Positions 1 to 8,826 are shown, counted from the first letter of the stretch. The stretch is DNA of 64,000 bases from Pseudoxanthomonas sp. X-1 (GCF_020042665.1 NZ_CP083376.1:966001-1030000), one strand, 5' to 3'. The notes: generated by a model not told the origin, from the letters alone. Translations and numbers: made by a program.

Positions 1-518
1 CCTATGTCTATCAATGGATCAATGCCTCCAAGGCGCTGGTGCAGGGCGTGGAAGGCAATCTGAAGCTGCCGCTGCTCGGCGATCGTGGCGAGACGCTGAG
101 CTGGAACACCAATCTGACCTGGATGATCGACAACAAGAACGAAGCCACCGGCCAACCGCTGTCGGTGATTCCCAAGTACACGCTCAACTCGACCCTGGAC
201 TGGCGTGCGACCCGGCGCCTGTCCTTCGCGCTGATGGCCACCTTCTACGGCAAGCAGGAACAGGCGCGGCTGGACCGCAACAACGAGGCGGTGTGCGGCG
301 CGGCGGGCCTGCCGGCGTGCGACACGCTCGGCGCCTACCAGCTGTGGAGCACCAGCCTGCGTTACCGCATCACGCGCGAGGTCAGCTTCGGCCTGGGCGT
401 CAACAATCTTGCCGACAAGCGCATCTTCCGCGAAGGCAGCCGCGCCAGCAGCGCCGGCGCGCAGACCTATAACGAGCCCGGCCGCGCATACTGGGCCAGC
501 CTGCGGTTCGGCTTCTGA
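1..518 (+). CDS. FepA-type TonB-dependent ferric enterobactin receptor, C-terminal part
   Basis: Only the last 172 codons are present, reading from base 3; the gene begins outside the window. The visible part is the end of an outer-membrane beta-barrel: repeated amphipathic strands and a terminal Phe (ASLRFGF), the usual barrel-assembly signal. The segments ASKALVQGVEGN, PKYTLNSTLDW, FYGKQEQ and NNLADKRIFREG closely match the corresponding stretches of E. coli FepA and Pseudomonas PfeA/BfeA as I remember them, so a catecholate (enterobactin-like) siderophore receptor is more likely than a generic TonB receptor. Uptake would need TonB-ExbBD, not seen here. The stop TGA (516-518) overlaps the ATG of the next gene (TGATG), so the two are probably translated together. 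The exact ligand is inferred. Confidence 0.85.
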   Translation, partial: YVYQWINASKALVQGVEGNLKLPLLGDRGETLSWNTNLTWMIDNKNEATGQPLSVIPKYTLNSTLDWRATRRLSFALMATFYGKQEQARLDRNNEAVCGAAGLPACDTLGAYQLWSTSLRYRITREVSFGLGVNNLADKRIFREGSRASSAGAQTYNEPGRAYWASLRFGF

Positions 519-1456
519 TGCGCGCGCTCGTCTCCTGCCTGACCGGCCTGCTGCTGCTGCTCGCGCTCGTCGCCGCGCCGGCGCGGGCCCAGCCCGATCT
601 GAGCCGCACCACCGGGCCGACGCTGGCCGACACCGGTTCGCGCGCGTACGCCTTCCACGTGCTCAAGTTCGTCTCCGCCGATGGTCAGCGCCCTTACCGC
701 GTGCGCGTGGCCGTGCCGAAGACGCCGGCGCCGGCCGGCGGCTTCCCCGCGCTGTATCTGCTCGACGGCAACGCGGCGCTGATGGAACTGGATGAGGCCG
801 CGCTCGAGCGGCAGCGGGCCGGCGGGCATGCGCCGGTGCTGGTGTTCATCGCCACCGACAACGACCTGCGCATCGACAGTGCCGCGCGTTCCTACGACTA
901 CACGCCGACGCCGGCCGATGGCGCGCAGGAGGACGCGCTGGGCCGGCGCAGCGGCGGCGCCGATGCGTTCCTTGCGGTGATCGTCGATCGGATACACCCG
1001 GCCGTGGCCCAGCTGGTGGCGCTGGATCCGGCGCGGCAGACGCTATGGGGGCATTCCTACGGCGGGCTGTTCGCGCTGCATGCCTTGTTCACCCGGCCGC
1101 AGGCGTTCAGTCGCTATGTCGCGGTGGACGCCTCGCTGTGGTGGGGTAGCGGCCAGATCCTCGAGGAAGCCGCGCGCTTCCAGGCCAAGACACTGCCGGC
1201 GCCGACCGCGCTGCTGATGCTCAACGGCCGCGGCGCGCAGGAGCGCGCCACGCCGCGGGCCGCCGATGCCGCGCGCAGCCAGGCGATGCAGGCGGCGCGG
1301 ATGCGGCTGCCCGCCGATGCGCCCGACACGCTGGCCGCGCAGCTGCGCAAGGTGTCCGGGCTCAGGGTGGAGCAGACGGCGCTGCCGGGGCTCTCGCATG
1401 GGCAGACGCTGGGCGCCTCGCTGCGGCAGGCGATGGATTTCGCCGGCGCGCCGTAG
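518..1456 (+). CDS. Periplasmic alpha/beta-hydrolase, siderophore esterase (IroE/Fes-like)
   Basis: A 312-residue protein with a clear Sec signal peptide (residues 1-24, MRAL then a Leu run, cut near ARAQP). The mature part is an esterase-D/Fes-type alpha/beta-hydrolase. The nucleophile is Ser180 in GHSYGGLF, and the likely catalytic His294 lies in GLSHGQT. An export signal next to a FepA-type receptor fits IroE-like enzymes, which linearise the trilactone of enterobactin or salmochelin in the periplasm, unlike cytoplasmic Fes. It overlaps the receptor gene by one base, so expression is probably coupled and iron-regulated through a promoter outside the window. Substrate is inferred from fold and neighbour; another periplasmic ester is possible. 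Confidence 0.8.
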   Translation: MRALVSCLTGLLLLLALVAAPARAQPDLSRTTGPTLADTGSRAYAFHVLKFVSADGQRPYRVRVAVPKTPAPAGGFPALYLLDGNAALMELDEAALERQRAGGHAPVLVFIATDNDLRIDSAARSYDYTPTPADGAQEDALGRRSGGADAFLAVIVDRIHPAVAQLVALDPARQTLWGHSYGGLFALHALFTRPQAFSRYVAVDASLWWGSGQILEEAARFQAKTLPAPTALLMLNGRGAQERATPRAADAARSQAMQAARMRLPADAPDTLAAQLRKVSGLRVEQTALPGLSHGQTLGASLRQAMDFAGAP

Positions 1457-1568
1457 GGCGGGGCCGCGCCTTGCAACTCGCTTGGTTTCTGCTGGAGCGG
1501 GAATCGGGGTCTGTCACGCCTCGCGCCAGGCTTCAGCCAATGCTCAAAGCCGCCGTCCACACCGCTTC

Positions 1569-1644
1569 GTTCCCGCGAACGCGGGAACCCAGCGCGCTGG
1601 GAGCTTGTTGAGCGAACGTCCATGGGTTCCCGCTTTCGCGGGAA
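1569..1644. repeat. REP-like palindrome pair
   Basis: Two short hairpins 38 bases apart: GTTCCCGC-GAAC-GCGGGAAC at 1569-1588 and TTCCCGC-TTTC-GCGGGAA at 1627-1644, in opposite loop orientation, as in a paired REP/BIME element. The same unit recurs near 3233, 29586 and 49843. The pair lies in the 278-base gap between the convergent esterase and NADH dehydrogenase genes, where it may also act as a transcript end. Nothing else is recognisable in this gap. Confidence 0.75.
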
Positions 1645-1734
1645 GACGGGAGGTTCGGCGAACGACCGGAGGTGGGTTCCTGCCGCGACGTTGAGGACAC
1701 GCATCGGCCCGCGTGCAACGGGCCGATGCGAAGC

Positions 1735-3051
1735 TCAGTCCGCCGCGCGGCGCGCTTCCGGCGCGAGGTCCTGCACGGCATGGTCGGGCACGGTTTCGCG
1801 CGGGGCCTGGCCGAAGATGATGCGGGCCGCGCGCTGGTAGCTCCAGTACGCCATGGCCCAGTTGACCAGCACGACGAAGCGGTTGCGGAAGCCGATCAGG
1901 AAGTACACGTGCGCGGCCAGCCAGAACCACCAGGCCAGCGGCCCGGACAGCTTGAACCGGCCCACGTGCACGATCGCCGCCATGCGGCCGATCGTGGCCA
2001 GGTTGCCGTAGTCGCTGTACTTGAACGGCGTCACCGGCTTGCCGGCCAGGCGCAGACGCAGGCTCTTGGCGATGTAGCGGCCCATCTGCTTGGCCGCCGG
2101 CGCCACGCCGGGCACGGGCTTGCCGTCGGCCTGGGTGACGGCGGCCAGGTCGCCGCCGACGAAGATGTCCGGATGGCCCGGCACGCTCAGGTCCGGCCGC
2201 ACCAGCACGCGCCCGGCCCGGTCCAGCGGCACCCCCAGGCTGCGCGCCAGCGGCGAGGCCGCCACGCCCGCGGCCCAGACCACGGTGCGCGCGGCGAAGG
2301 TCTGATCGCCCAGGGTGTAGCCATGCTCGTCGATGTGGGTCACCGGCGTGCCGGTGCAGACCTCCACGCCCAGCTTCTCCAGCTGCGCGCGCGCCTTGTC
2401 GGTGAGGTCTTCCGGGAAGGAGGGCAGCACCCGCGGGCCGGCCTCGATCAGGCGCACCCGCGCCTGGGTCGGATCGATATGGCGGAACTCGTGCCTGAGC
2501 GTGTGCCGCGCGATCTCGGCCAGGGTGCCGGCCAGCTCGACCCCGGTCGGGCCGCCGCCGACGATGGCGAAGTGCAGCCAGGCCGCGCGCTTGGCGGGAT
2601 CGGGCTCGGCCTCGGCGCGTTCGAAGGCCACCAGCATTTCGCGGCGCAGGCGCAGGGCGTCATCCAGCGTCTTCAAACCGGGCGCGTGCTCGGCCCAGGC
2701 GTCGTTGCCGAAGTAGGCATGGCCGGCGCCGGTGGCCAGCACCAGCGTGTCGTAGCGCAGGGAGGTGCCGTCGGCCAGTTCGATGGTGTGCGCGTCCGGC
2801 AGCAGGCGGGTGACCTCGCCCAGCTGCACCTCGACGTTGCCCTGGTCGCGCAGGATATGGCGCAGCGGCGCGGCGATATCCGGCGCGGACAGGCCGGCGG
2901 TGGCCACCTGGTACAGCAGCGGCTGGAACAGGTGGTGGTTGTGGCGGTCGATCAGGGTGATGCGCACGGGGGCGTCGTCGAGTGCGCGCGCGGCCCACAG
3001 GCCGGCGAACCCGCCGCCGACGATGACCAGATGGTGTGTTGAAACAGGCAT
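1735..3051 (-). CDS. ndh: Type II NADH:quinone oxidoreductase (NDH-2), FAD-dependent
   Basis: A 438-residue flavoprotein that would pass electrons from NADH to quinone without pumping protons. It has two nucleotide-binding folds: the FAD site VGGGFAGLWAA at about residues 10-20 and the NADH site IVGGGPTGVELAG at about 160-172. The FAD-closing motif is IFVGGDLA, followed by the quinone-side segment APAAKQMGRYIAKSL. A hydrophobic C-terminal part (LAWWFWLAAHVYFLIGF) fits membrane attachment. I chose the ATG at 3051 because the fold begins immediately after it; the frame stays open upstream but that part is Pro/Arg-rich and unlike the family. It stands alone, convergent with the esterase gene. 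Confidence 0.9.
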   Translation of the reverse strand: MPVSTHHLVIVGGGFAGLWAARALDDAPVRITLIDRHNHHLFQPLLYQVATAGLSAPDIAAPLRHILRDQGNVEVQLGEVTRLLPDAHTIELADGTSLRYDTLVLATGAGHAYFGNDAWAEHAPGLKTLDDALRLRREMLVAFERAEAEPDPAKRAAWLHFAIVGGGPTGVELAGTLAEIARHTLRHEFRHIDPTQARVRLIEAGPRVLPSFPEDLTDKARAQLEKLGVEVCTGTPVTHIDEHGYTLGDQTFAARTVVWAAGVAASPLARSLGVPLDRAGRVLVRPDLSVPGHPDIFVGGDLAAVTQADGKPVPGVAPAAKQMGRYIAKSLRLRLAGKPVTPFKYSDYGNLATIGRMAAIVHVGRFKLSGPLAWWFWLAAHVYFLIGFRNRFVVLVNWAMAYWSYQRAARIIFGQAPRETVPDHAVQDLAPEARRAAD

Positions 3052-3232
3052 GAGCGACAGACTTTGAAACGGGGGGAGGGGCGGGCGCCCGTGAGGCACC
3101 GCACGCCCCATCCTGTCACAGCCGGGTCGGCCTGGCGCTGAAGTCAATTCAACTTCCTGCTAATGCGGCGCCGGATCGCATCGCCAGGCGCAGCGCGATA
3201 TCCCAACTCCACAAGTCGCCTCCCTCATCGTC

Positions 3233-3290
3233 ATTCCCGCGAAAGCGGGAATCCAGGGACTTTCGCCCGAACGCGGGAGACCCCGACTTC
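3233..3290. repeat. REP-like palindrome
   Basis: A perfect hairpin ATTCCCGC-GAAA-GCGGGAAT (3233-3252), the cleanest copy in the window, followed by a degenerate second arm ending in CGCGGGAGA near 3288. It lies in the 270-base gap between the starts/ends of ndh and priA, just past the priA stop codon, so it could also shape the end of the priA transcript. Confidence 0.75.
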
Positions 3291-3321
3291 CCGCCCGCGC
3301 AGACCAACGCCACCGCCCCAC

Positions 3322-5499
3322 TCAATACAGATCGGTCGGATCCACATCCAGCGACCAGCGCACGCGCCGGGCCTCGGGCAGTGCCTCGACCTGCGCCAGC
3401 GCCGCCTGCAGCGCGGCGTGCAGGCGCGGTCGCTGGGCCGAGGAGAGCAGCAGCTGCATGCGCTGGAAGCCGGCCCTGCGCGGCATGGGCGCCGGCATCG
3501 GGCCGTGCAGCTCCAGGCCGGCATCGGCCTGCGCCAGCGCCGCGCGCACCGCGCGCAGGAAAGCCTGGACGTGCTCGATCTGCTTGGCCTCGGCGCGGAA
3601 CATCGCCAGGTGCGCGAACGGCGGGAAGCCGGCCTCCTCGCGCTGGGCCAGCTCGGCCTGGGCGAAGGCGCGATAGCCGCCGGACAGCAGCGTCTCCAGC
3701 AGCGGATGGCCGGGATGGTGGGTCTGCAGCCACACCTGGCCGGGGCGCGCGGCGCGCCCGGCGCGGCCGGCGACCTGGATCAGCAGCTGGGCCAGCTTCT
3801 CGCCGGCGCGGAAATCGGCCGAGAACAGGCCCTCGTCCACGCCGACCACCACCACCAGCGTCAGCAGCGGCAGGTCGTGGCCCTTGGCCAGGATCTGCGT
3901 GCCGACCAGGATGCCCGGGCCGTCGCCGAGCGTGGCGAAGGCCTGCTCCAGCGCGTCCTTGCGCTGGGTGGTGGAACGGTCGATGCGCAGCACCGGCACC
4001 TGGGGAAAGGTGTCGGCCAGCAGTTCCTCCAGCCGCTCGGTGCCCACGCCCTGCGGCTGCAGCGCCAGCCCGCCGCAGTCCGGGCAGGCCAGCGGCGCGC
4101 TCTGGCGATGGCCGCAGTGGTGGCACTGCAGGCGCCGGCCGGCGGCGTGCACCGTCATCGGCGCATCGCAGCGATGGCAATGCGCGCTCCAGCCGCAGTC
4201 GTGGCACAGCAGCACCGGCGCATAGCCGCGGCGGTTCTTGAACACCAGCACCTGGCCGCCGGCCTGCAGCTGCGCGGCGATGGCCGCCAGCGTCTCCGGC
4301 GACAGGCCGGCGGCCAGCGGACGCTTGCGCACATCCACCACGCGCACGCTGGGCGCCTTGGCCTCGCCGGCGCGCATGGACAGGCGCAGATGCGCGTAGC
4401 GGCCGGCGTGGGCGTTGTGCAGCGTCTCCAGCGAGGGCGTGGCGCTGCCCAGCACCACCGGCACGTCCAGCGCCTTGCCGCGCACCAGGGCGAAGTCGCG
4501 GGCGTGATAGCGGATGCCGTCCAGCTGCTTGTAGCTGCCGTCGTGCTCCTCGTCGATCACGATCAGCCCGGCCTCGGGCAGCGGCACGAACACCGCCGAG
4601 CGCGTGCCCACCACCACCCGGGCATCGCCGCGCAGGCAGGCGGCCCAGGTCAGCGCGCGTTCGCCGTCGGCCAGGCCCGAGTGCAGCGCATGCACCTCCA
4701 CGCCCAGCCGTGCGCGGAAACGGGCCAGCGTCTGCGGGGTCAGGCCGATCTCGGGCACCAGCACCAGCGCCTGCCGGCCGCGCGCCAGGCAGGCGGCGAT
4801 GGCGTGCAGGTAGACCTCGGTCTTGCCCGAGCCGGTCACCCCCTCCAGCAGGATCGGGGCGAAGCCCTGCGCGGGGATGGCAGCTACCGCCGCCTGCTGT
4901 TCGGCATTGAGCGCCGGGCCGGGCTGCGGATCGCGCGCGCGGCTGCGCGGCGGCTGGGCGATGCGTTCGGCGAAGCCGCGCTGCTGCAGGCTGCGTGCGG
5001 CAGTGCGCCAGCCGGGGTGGAGGTCGTCGAGCTGCCATTCGGCCAGGTCCTCGCCGCGCAGGCGTTCGGCCAGCAGGCGTGGCTGGCTGCCGGCGCGCAG
5101 GCGGTCCAGCGCGGTCATGCCGGCCTCGGTCAGGCGCCAGCCCCAGGCTTCGCGGACGGGCAGCGCTTCGCCGTGGCGCAATGGGCCGGGCAGGGCGGTC
5201 GCCAGCACCTCGCCCAGCGGGGCGTGGGTGTACCCGGCCAGCCACTGCAGCGAGCGCGCCAGTTCGCCCACCAGCAGCGGAGCCTGATCGAGCACGGCAA
5301 GCGCGGCGCGCAGCTCGCCGGCGGCGGCATCGGCGGCGACCACCTCGATCACCACCCCGACCAGTTCGCGGTTGCCGAACGGCACCCGCACCCGCCGGCC
5401 GACATCGTCCGGGCCGGCGTCATGACCGGGCGGCGGCAGGTAGTCGAACGCCTGCCGCAGGGGGACGGGCAGGGCGACGCGGAGCAACAGGGCGGACAT
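3322..5499 (-). CDS. priA: Primosomal replication-restart helicase PriA
   Basis: A 725-residue 3'-to-5' DNA helicase that recognises abandoned replication forks and starts primosome reassembly. The N-terminal DNA-binding part begins MSALLLRVALPVPL. The helicase core has Walker A GVTGSGKTEVYL, the DEEH box (VIDEEHDGSYKQ) and later helicase motifs such as VGTQILAKGHDLP and QVAGRAGR. Between them lies the zinc-binding insert, a run of Cys pairs (CHDCGW, CHRCDA, CHHCGH, CPDCGG). Length is normal for the family. The frame runs 35 codons further upstream, but ATG at 5499 gives the canonical N-terminus. It is not part of an operon; a DnaA-box palindrome lies about 116 bases upstream. Confidence 0.97.
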   Translation of the reverse strand: MSALLLRVALPVPLRQAFDYLPPPGHDAGPDDVGRRVRVPFGNRELVGVVIEVVAADAAAGELRAALAVLDQAPLLVGELARSLQWLAGYTHAPLGEVLATALPGPLRHGEALPVREAWGWRLTEAGMTALDRLRAGSQPRLLAERLRGEDLAEWQLDDLHPGWRTAARSLQQRGFAERIAQPPRSRARDPQPGPALNAEQQAAVAAIPAQGFAPILLEGVTGSGKTEVYLHAIAACLARGRQALVLVPEIGLTPQTLARFRARLGVEVHALHSGLADGERALTWAACLRGDARVVVGTRSAVFVPLPEAGLIVIDEEHDGSYKQLDGIRYHARDFALVRGKALDVPVVLGSATPSLETLHNAHAGRYAHLRLSMRAGEAKAPSVRVVDVRKRPLAAGLSPETLAAIAAQLQAGGQVLVFKNRRGYAPVLLCHDCGWSAHCHRCDAPMTVHAAGRRLQCHHCGHRQSAPLACPDCGGLALQPQGVGTERLEELLADTFPQVPVLRIDRSTTQRKDALEQAFATLGDGPGILVGTQILAKGHDLPLLTLVVVVGVDEGLFSADFRAGEKLAQLLIQVAGRAGRAARPGQVWLQTHHPGHPLLETLLSGGYRAFAQAELAQREEAGFPPFAHLAMFRAEAKQIEHVQAFLRAVRAALAQADAGLELHGPMPAPMPRRAGFQRMQLLLSSAQRPRLHAALQAALAQVEALPEARRVRWSLDVDPTDLY

Positions 5500-5972
5500 C
5501 CGGACAAGTGTAGGGCACCGGTCACGGCGCGCCGGCGGGTTGTGCAGTTGCGGCACGAACCTGTCTGTCAGGTGACGAAACCCACGCAACTGGCCGACAC
5601 ACATGGGAAAACCGCCTTATCCACACCGGCTGTGGATAAGGCTGTGCATCAAGCCGTTGCTCCACGCCGGATCAGGCGTCTTTTCTGGGTCGGCGTCATA
5701 TTGGTGAAAAAAACGCCAAGGCTCATTACTTCATATGGATCAAATACTTACCCGTGGAACAGCGCCGAAATGGGCCTCTGGGCGGGCGCTCCGGCGGGCT
5801 CGATGACGCCGCCTTGGGTGCTGTGCACAACCGTCGATTCGTCAAGCCCCGGAGAATCCCGGGAAATTTGAATGTTTGGACAATGTCAAGGGTTTTGTTG
5901 ACGAACCCAACCGTCCCGGCGACGCCTATCATGCGCTGTCACACGCCGCCGCCGACCGATCCTGACTTGAAT
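5500..5972. other. Intergenic region between divergent priA and a sigma-like gene
   Basis: These 473 bases contain no convincing gene. They hold the DnaA-box palindrome (5615-5641), a relatively AT-rich patch at about 5700-5755, and a TATCAT hexamer (5927-5932) that could be a -10 element for the rightward gene, although no good -35 precedes it. The promoters of both divergent genes should lie here. Confidence 0.6.
5615..5641. promoter_or_regulatory. Perfect palindrome of two opposed DnaA boxes
   Basis: A 27-base inverted repeat with 11-base arms and a five-base centre CCGGC. Each arm contains the consensus DnaA box: TTATCCACA at 5617-5625 and its complement TGTGGATAA at 5631-5639. There is no T-run after it, which argues against a terminator. 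DnaA binding at the priA promoter is an inference; the boxes themselves are exact. Confidence 0.6.
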
Positions 5973-6998
5973 ATGCCCGCCGATGTCCCCGCCGCGCTCT
6001 CAGCCTTCCTGCGCGGCGTCGAACGCCGCGGCATCGTCCTGGCCGAGCTGCAGTGCGGTCGCCGCGAGACGGGCGAGATCGCGATGGCCGCGGCCCTGCG
6101 TGCGTTCGGCCAGTACGCCAGCGAGCAACCCATGGCCGAATGGCCGCGCGGCTTCTGGTCACTGCTGGCCTCGGCCCCGCCGCTGCGCCAGGCGCATCCG
6201 GAGGCGCGCTGGCCGCAGGACATGGACTGGCTGGCCGACCTGTCCGACAGCGACCGTCTGGCCCTGCTGCTGCGCCTGGCCGCCGGCCTGGACGAGGAGG
6301 ACGCGGCCGCGGTGATGGGCCTGAACCAGACGGGCTATCGCGGCGCGCTGGCCCGCGCCTGCCCCCGCGACGATGCCGGCCAGCCCGATGCGACCGCCTG
6401 GCGCGCGCTGGCCGAGGCGATCCAGCAGCATCTGCGCGCGCTCTCGCCCGAGCGTCTGGCCCACCTGACCCGGCTGCGCGAGGCCCTGGCGCCGGACGCC
6501 CCCGTGGCCGCGTCGGCGCCGGCCAGCGCCGCGCCCACACCCGTGCCGTCCGAAGCGCCAATGCCGAAACCGGCGCCGCGCCGGCCGCGCGCGGTCACCG
6601 CGCGGCGACCGTTCCCGTGGCGCCAAGTGCTGATCGCCGCCGCCGTCCTGCTGGCGCTGGCCGCCATCGCGGGCGGCTGGTGGTACCTGCATCAGGGGCG
6701 TCTGGCCGCGCCCGCCACCGCGGTCGCCGGCGGCGACGGCGTCGCGCAGCCGTTGCGCGACGAGGCCCAGGTGCAGGTCGAGTCACTGTCGCGCGACGAC
6801 GAAGCCGACAAGCGCTTCAGCAAGGCCGACGCGGTGCTGACCCATCCCGATTTCGATGCGCTGATGGATCCGCAGGGGCTGGCGCTGGCGCAGCGGGCCG
6901 GGTTCCTGGCTTGGTACGCGGCCGCTCCGCAGGACCGCCAGCGCGAGGCCGCCGAAGCCATGAACACCCCGGCGGAGGCTGGCGATGCGGCGCAGTAA
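5973..6998 (+). CDS. Membrane-anchored sigma-factor-like protein
   Basis: A 341-residue protein with an unusual layout. The N-terminal 170 residues resemble a degenerate sigma-70-family protein: LSDSDRLALLLRLAAGLDEEDAAAVMG followed by TGYRGALARA reads like the region-4 helix-turn-helix of ECF sigma factors. A Pro/Ala-rich linker (about 185-205) and a basic stretch (RRPRAVTARRP) lead to one transmembrane helix at about 212-236. The C-terminal 105 residues would be periplasmic and match no domain I recognise. I placed the start at ATG 5973; an in-frame ATG at 5931 overlaps a possible -10 box. It overlaps the next gene by 14 bases. A membrane-tethered regulator or a combined sigma/anti-sigma role is inference. 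Confidence 0.6.
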   Translation: MPADVPAALSAFLRGVERRGIVLAELQCGRRETGEIAMAAALRAFGQYASEQPMAEWPRGFWSLLASAPPLRQAHPEARWPQDMDWLADLSDSDRLALLLRLAAGLDEEDAAAVMGLNQTGYRGALARACPRDDAGQPDATAWRALAEAIQQHLRALSPERLAHLTRLREALAPDAPVAASAPASAAPTPVPSEAPMPKPAPRRPRAVTARRPFPWRQVLIAAAVLLALAAIAGGWWYLHQGRLAAPATAVAGGDGVAQPLRDEAQVQVESLSRDDEADKRFSKADAVLTHPDFDALMDPQGLALAQRAGFLAWYAAAPQDRQREAAEAMNTPAEAGDAAQ

Positions 6999-7602
6999 GA
7001 CCCTCGCGGCCCTGGCCGTGGCGGCCGTGCTGGGCGTGGCGACCTCGGTGCTGCTGGCCCAGGCGAGCGACGAGCAGGCGCTCACGCCGGCGATCCAGGC
7101 CGCGCGCGCCGCGCGCCTGGCGGCGCTGAGCGCCCCGGCGCGGCATGCCTTCGCCGATCGCATGGTCGCCTGGGATGGGCTGCCGCCGCTGGAACGCGCC
7201 CGGCGCAGGGCCGAGTACGCGGACTGGCTGGCCCTGGATCCGGCCACCCGCACCCGCCTGCAGCAGGCGGCCGCGACCCTGGCCACGCTGCCGCCGGCGC
7301 AGCAGCAGGCGCTGCTGGCCCGGTTCGGGCAGCTGGATCGCAGTGAACAGGCCGGCTGGCGCCTGGGGCCGGATGTCGGCGCCGACTTCGCCCGCCTGCA
7401 GCCGCTGCTGGCCTACATGCCGCAGGCCGAGATCGCGCCGATGCGCGCGATGCTGCGCCAGCTGACCGCCCCGCAGCGCGCCGACCTGGCGGTGCTGGCC
7501 CAGCGCACGCCGCCGCAGGACCGCGACGCGCTGCGCCAGGCGCTCATCGCCACCGATCCCGCCGCGCGCGGGGCATGGCTGCAGGAGCGGCTGCGCCGCT
7601 GA
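6985..7602 (+). CDS. DUF3106 domain protein, exported
   Basis: A 205-residue protein with an N-terminal hydrophobic signal or anchor (KTLAALAVAAVLGVATSVLLAQ, about residues 5-26) and an otherwise all-helical body rich in Ala, Leu, Arg and Gln. Repeated phrases of the type LPPLERARRRAEYADW and LPPAQQQALLARFGQLD are typical of DUF3106 proteins, whose function is unknown to me. Its ATG lies inside the end of the sigma-like gene (14-base overlap, different frame), so the two are very likely cotranscribed and translationally coupled. By position it could be the periplasmic partner of that membrane regulator, but nothing in the sequence proves it. Confidence 0.7.
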   Translation: MRRSKTLAALAVAAVLGVATSVLLAQASDEQALTPAIQAARAARLAALSAPARHAFADRMVAWDGLPPLERARRRAEYADWLALDPATRTRLQQAAATLATLPPAQQQALLARFGQLDRSEQAGWRLGPDVGADFARLQPLLAYMPQAEIAPMRAMLRQLTAPQRADLAVLAQRTPPQDRDALRQALIATDPAARGAWLQERLRR

Positions 7603-7614
7603 GCCGCGCGCGCC

Positions 7615-8826
7615 CTAGTGGGTGATGCTGGAGAGCACCGGCACCAGCGAGAACAGGCCGACCAGGAAGAAGTACAGGACGCCGATCACGCCGTACTTGA
7701 GCGTGGTCAGCCACCACGACTCGCCATAGACCCGGCGCTGGGTCAGCCACAGATAGACCGGCAGCCACAGCGCCAGCAGCACGCGCAGGATGCCGAGGCC
7801 CTGCGCCAGCCAGGCGGCGCGGGCGGGCAGCGCATCGCCGATCAGCATCAGCACGAACATCGCCAGCAGCGCGAGCACCAGGAAGGCATGGCTGTAGAGG
7901 CCGACCACCAGGTGCTCCAGATAGCCGCGCCCGCTGCCCAGGTAGCACAGCTTCAGCAGCAGCGCGAAGGCCGGCACCAGCACGAACAGCGCGCTGGGGA
8001 TCGCGGCGATGAAGACGTGCACGAACTCGCCCGGGTCTTCGCTGTAGCGCTGCAGATTGAGCCTGGCGCGCGCCACCTTGGCATTGAGCCAGCGGTTGGC
8101 GAAGCCGGGCAGGGCGTCGATGTGGATCTGCTCGTTCGTGGCCTGGCTGGCTTGGCCGGCCGGCCTGGGCGCCTCGGGCGCGCGGGCGCGCTCGGCGGGC
8201 TCTCCCGCGCCTGTGTCCGTCTCCGCGGCGAGCGTGGCCGGCTGGGTCGGATCGAGCTGATGCAGGCGCGCCTGCGCATCGGCGCGCAGCTTGCGCTCGC
8301 CCATCGCCATGGCCCGGGCGGCGAGGGAGTCGGCGGCGACCTGGGTCCTGGCCTCGCGCAGGGCGGCGAGCTTCTCCTCGCGGCTGGCCTCCACCGCCGC
8401 GACCGTGGTCTGCGCGCCGAACTGGTCCGGATCGGCGATCAGCTCGGGCCGGTCCCAGGCGCCGCCCTGCACGCCACGCAGCAGGCCGCCGACGCCCTTG
8501 TCGCTGTCCACATGCACTGCGTACTGGGCCACGAAGAAGGTCAGCACGCTCAGCACGACGAACAGGCGCAGCGGCGGCACATAGGGCGCGCGATGCCCGC
8601 GCAGGAAGCGCGCCGGCAGGCGTCCGGGGAAGAGCAGGTCGCGCAGCGTGCGCCCGATGCGACCGTCCAGGTGCCAGAACGATTCGAAGACTTCCTCCAC
8701 CGCATGGGCGAAGCTGCGCAGCGGGTTGTGCGCCGGCTGGCCGCACGCGTGGCAGTAATGGCCCGCCAGCGGCGTGGCGCAGTTGTCGCATGCGGCGGAG
8801 GCGTGTCCGCCGGGCTGTGTGGTCAT
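7615..8826 (-). CDS. DUF3667 membrane protein with N-terminal zinc-ribbon
   Basis: A 403-residue integral membrane protein. Residues 13-29 contain two CxxC-type pairs (CDNCATPL and CHACGQP), a probable zinc ribbon, followed by the DUF3667 signature FWHLDGRIGRTLRDLLFPGRLP and RAPYVPPLRLF. A first membrane segment (LRLFVVLSVLTFFVAQYAV) is separated by about 150 hydrophilic, Ala/Glu/Arg-rich residues from a C-terminal bundle of about five helices. Function is unknown. It is convergent with the DUF3106 gene (12 bases between stops) and divergent from the MATE gene. I chose ATG 8826 because the zinc ribbon starts right after it. Confidence 0.8.
   Translation of the reverse strand: MTTQPGGHASAACDNCATPLAGHYCHACGQPAHNPLRSFAHAVEEVFESFWHLDGRIGRTLRDLLFPGRLPARFLRGHRAPYVPPLRLFVVLSVLTFFVAQYAVHVDSDKGVGGLLRGVQGGAWDRPELIADPDQFGAQTTVAAVEASREEKLAALREARTQVAADSLAARAMAMGERKLRADAQARLHQLDPTQPATLAAETDTGAGEPAERARAPEAPRPAGQASQATNEQIHIDALPGFANRWLNAKVARARLNLQRYSEDPGEFVHVFIAAIPSALFVLVPAFALLLKLCYLGSGRGYLEHLVVGLYSHAFLVLALLAMFVLMLIGDALPARAAWLAQGLGILRVLLALWLPVYLWLTQRRVYGESWWLTTLKYGVIGVLYFFLVGLFSLVPVLSSITH

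Noticed and set aside
3163..5871. A plus-strand open frame of about 900 codons opposite priA
   Set aside because: Shadow of PriA in high-GC DNA; composition is Gln/Arg/His/Gly-rich and there is no recognisable fold.
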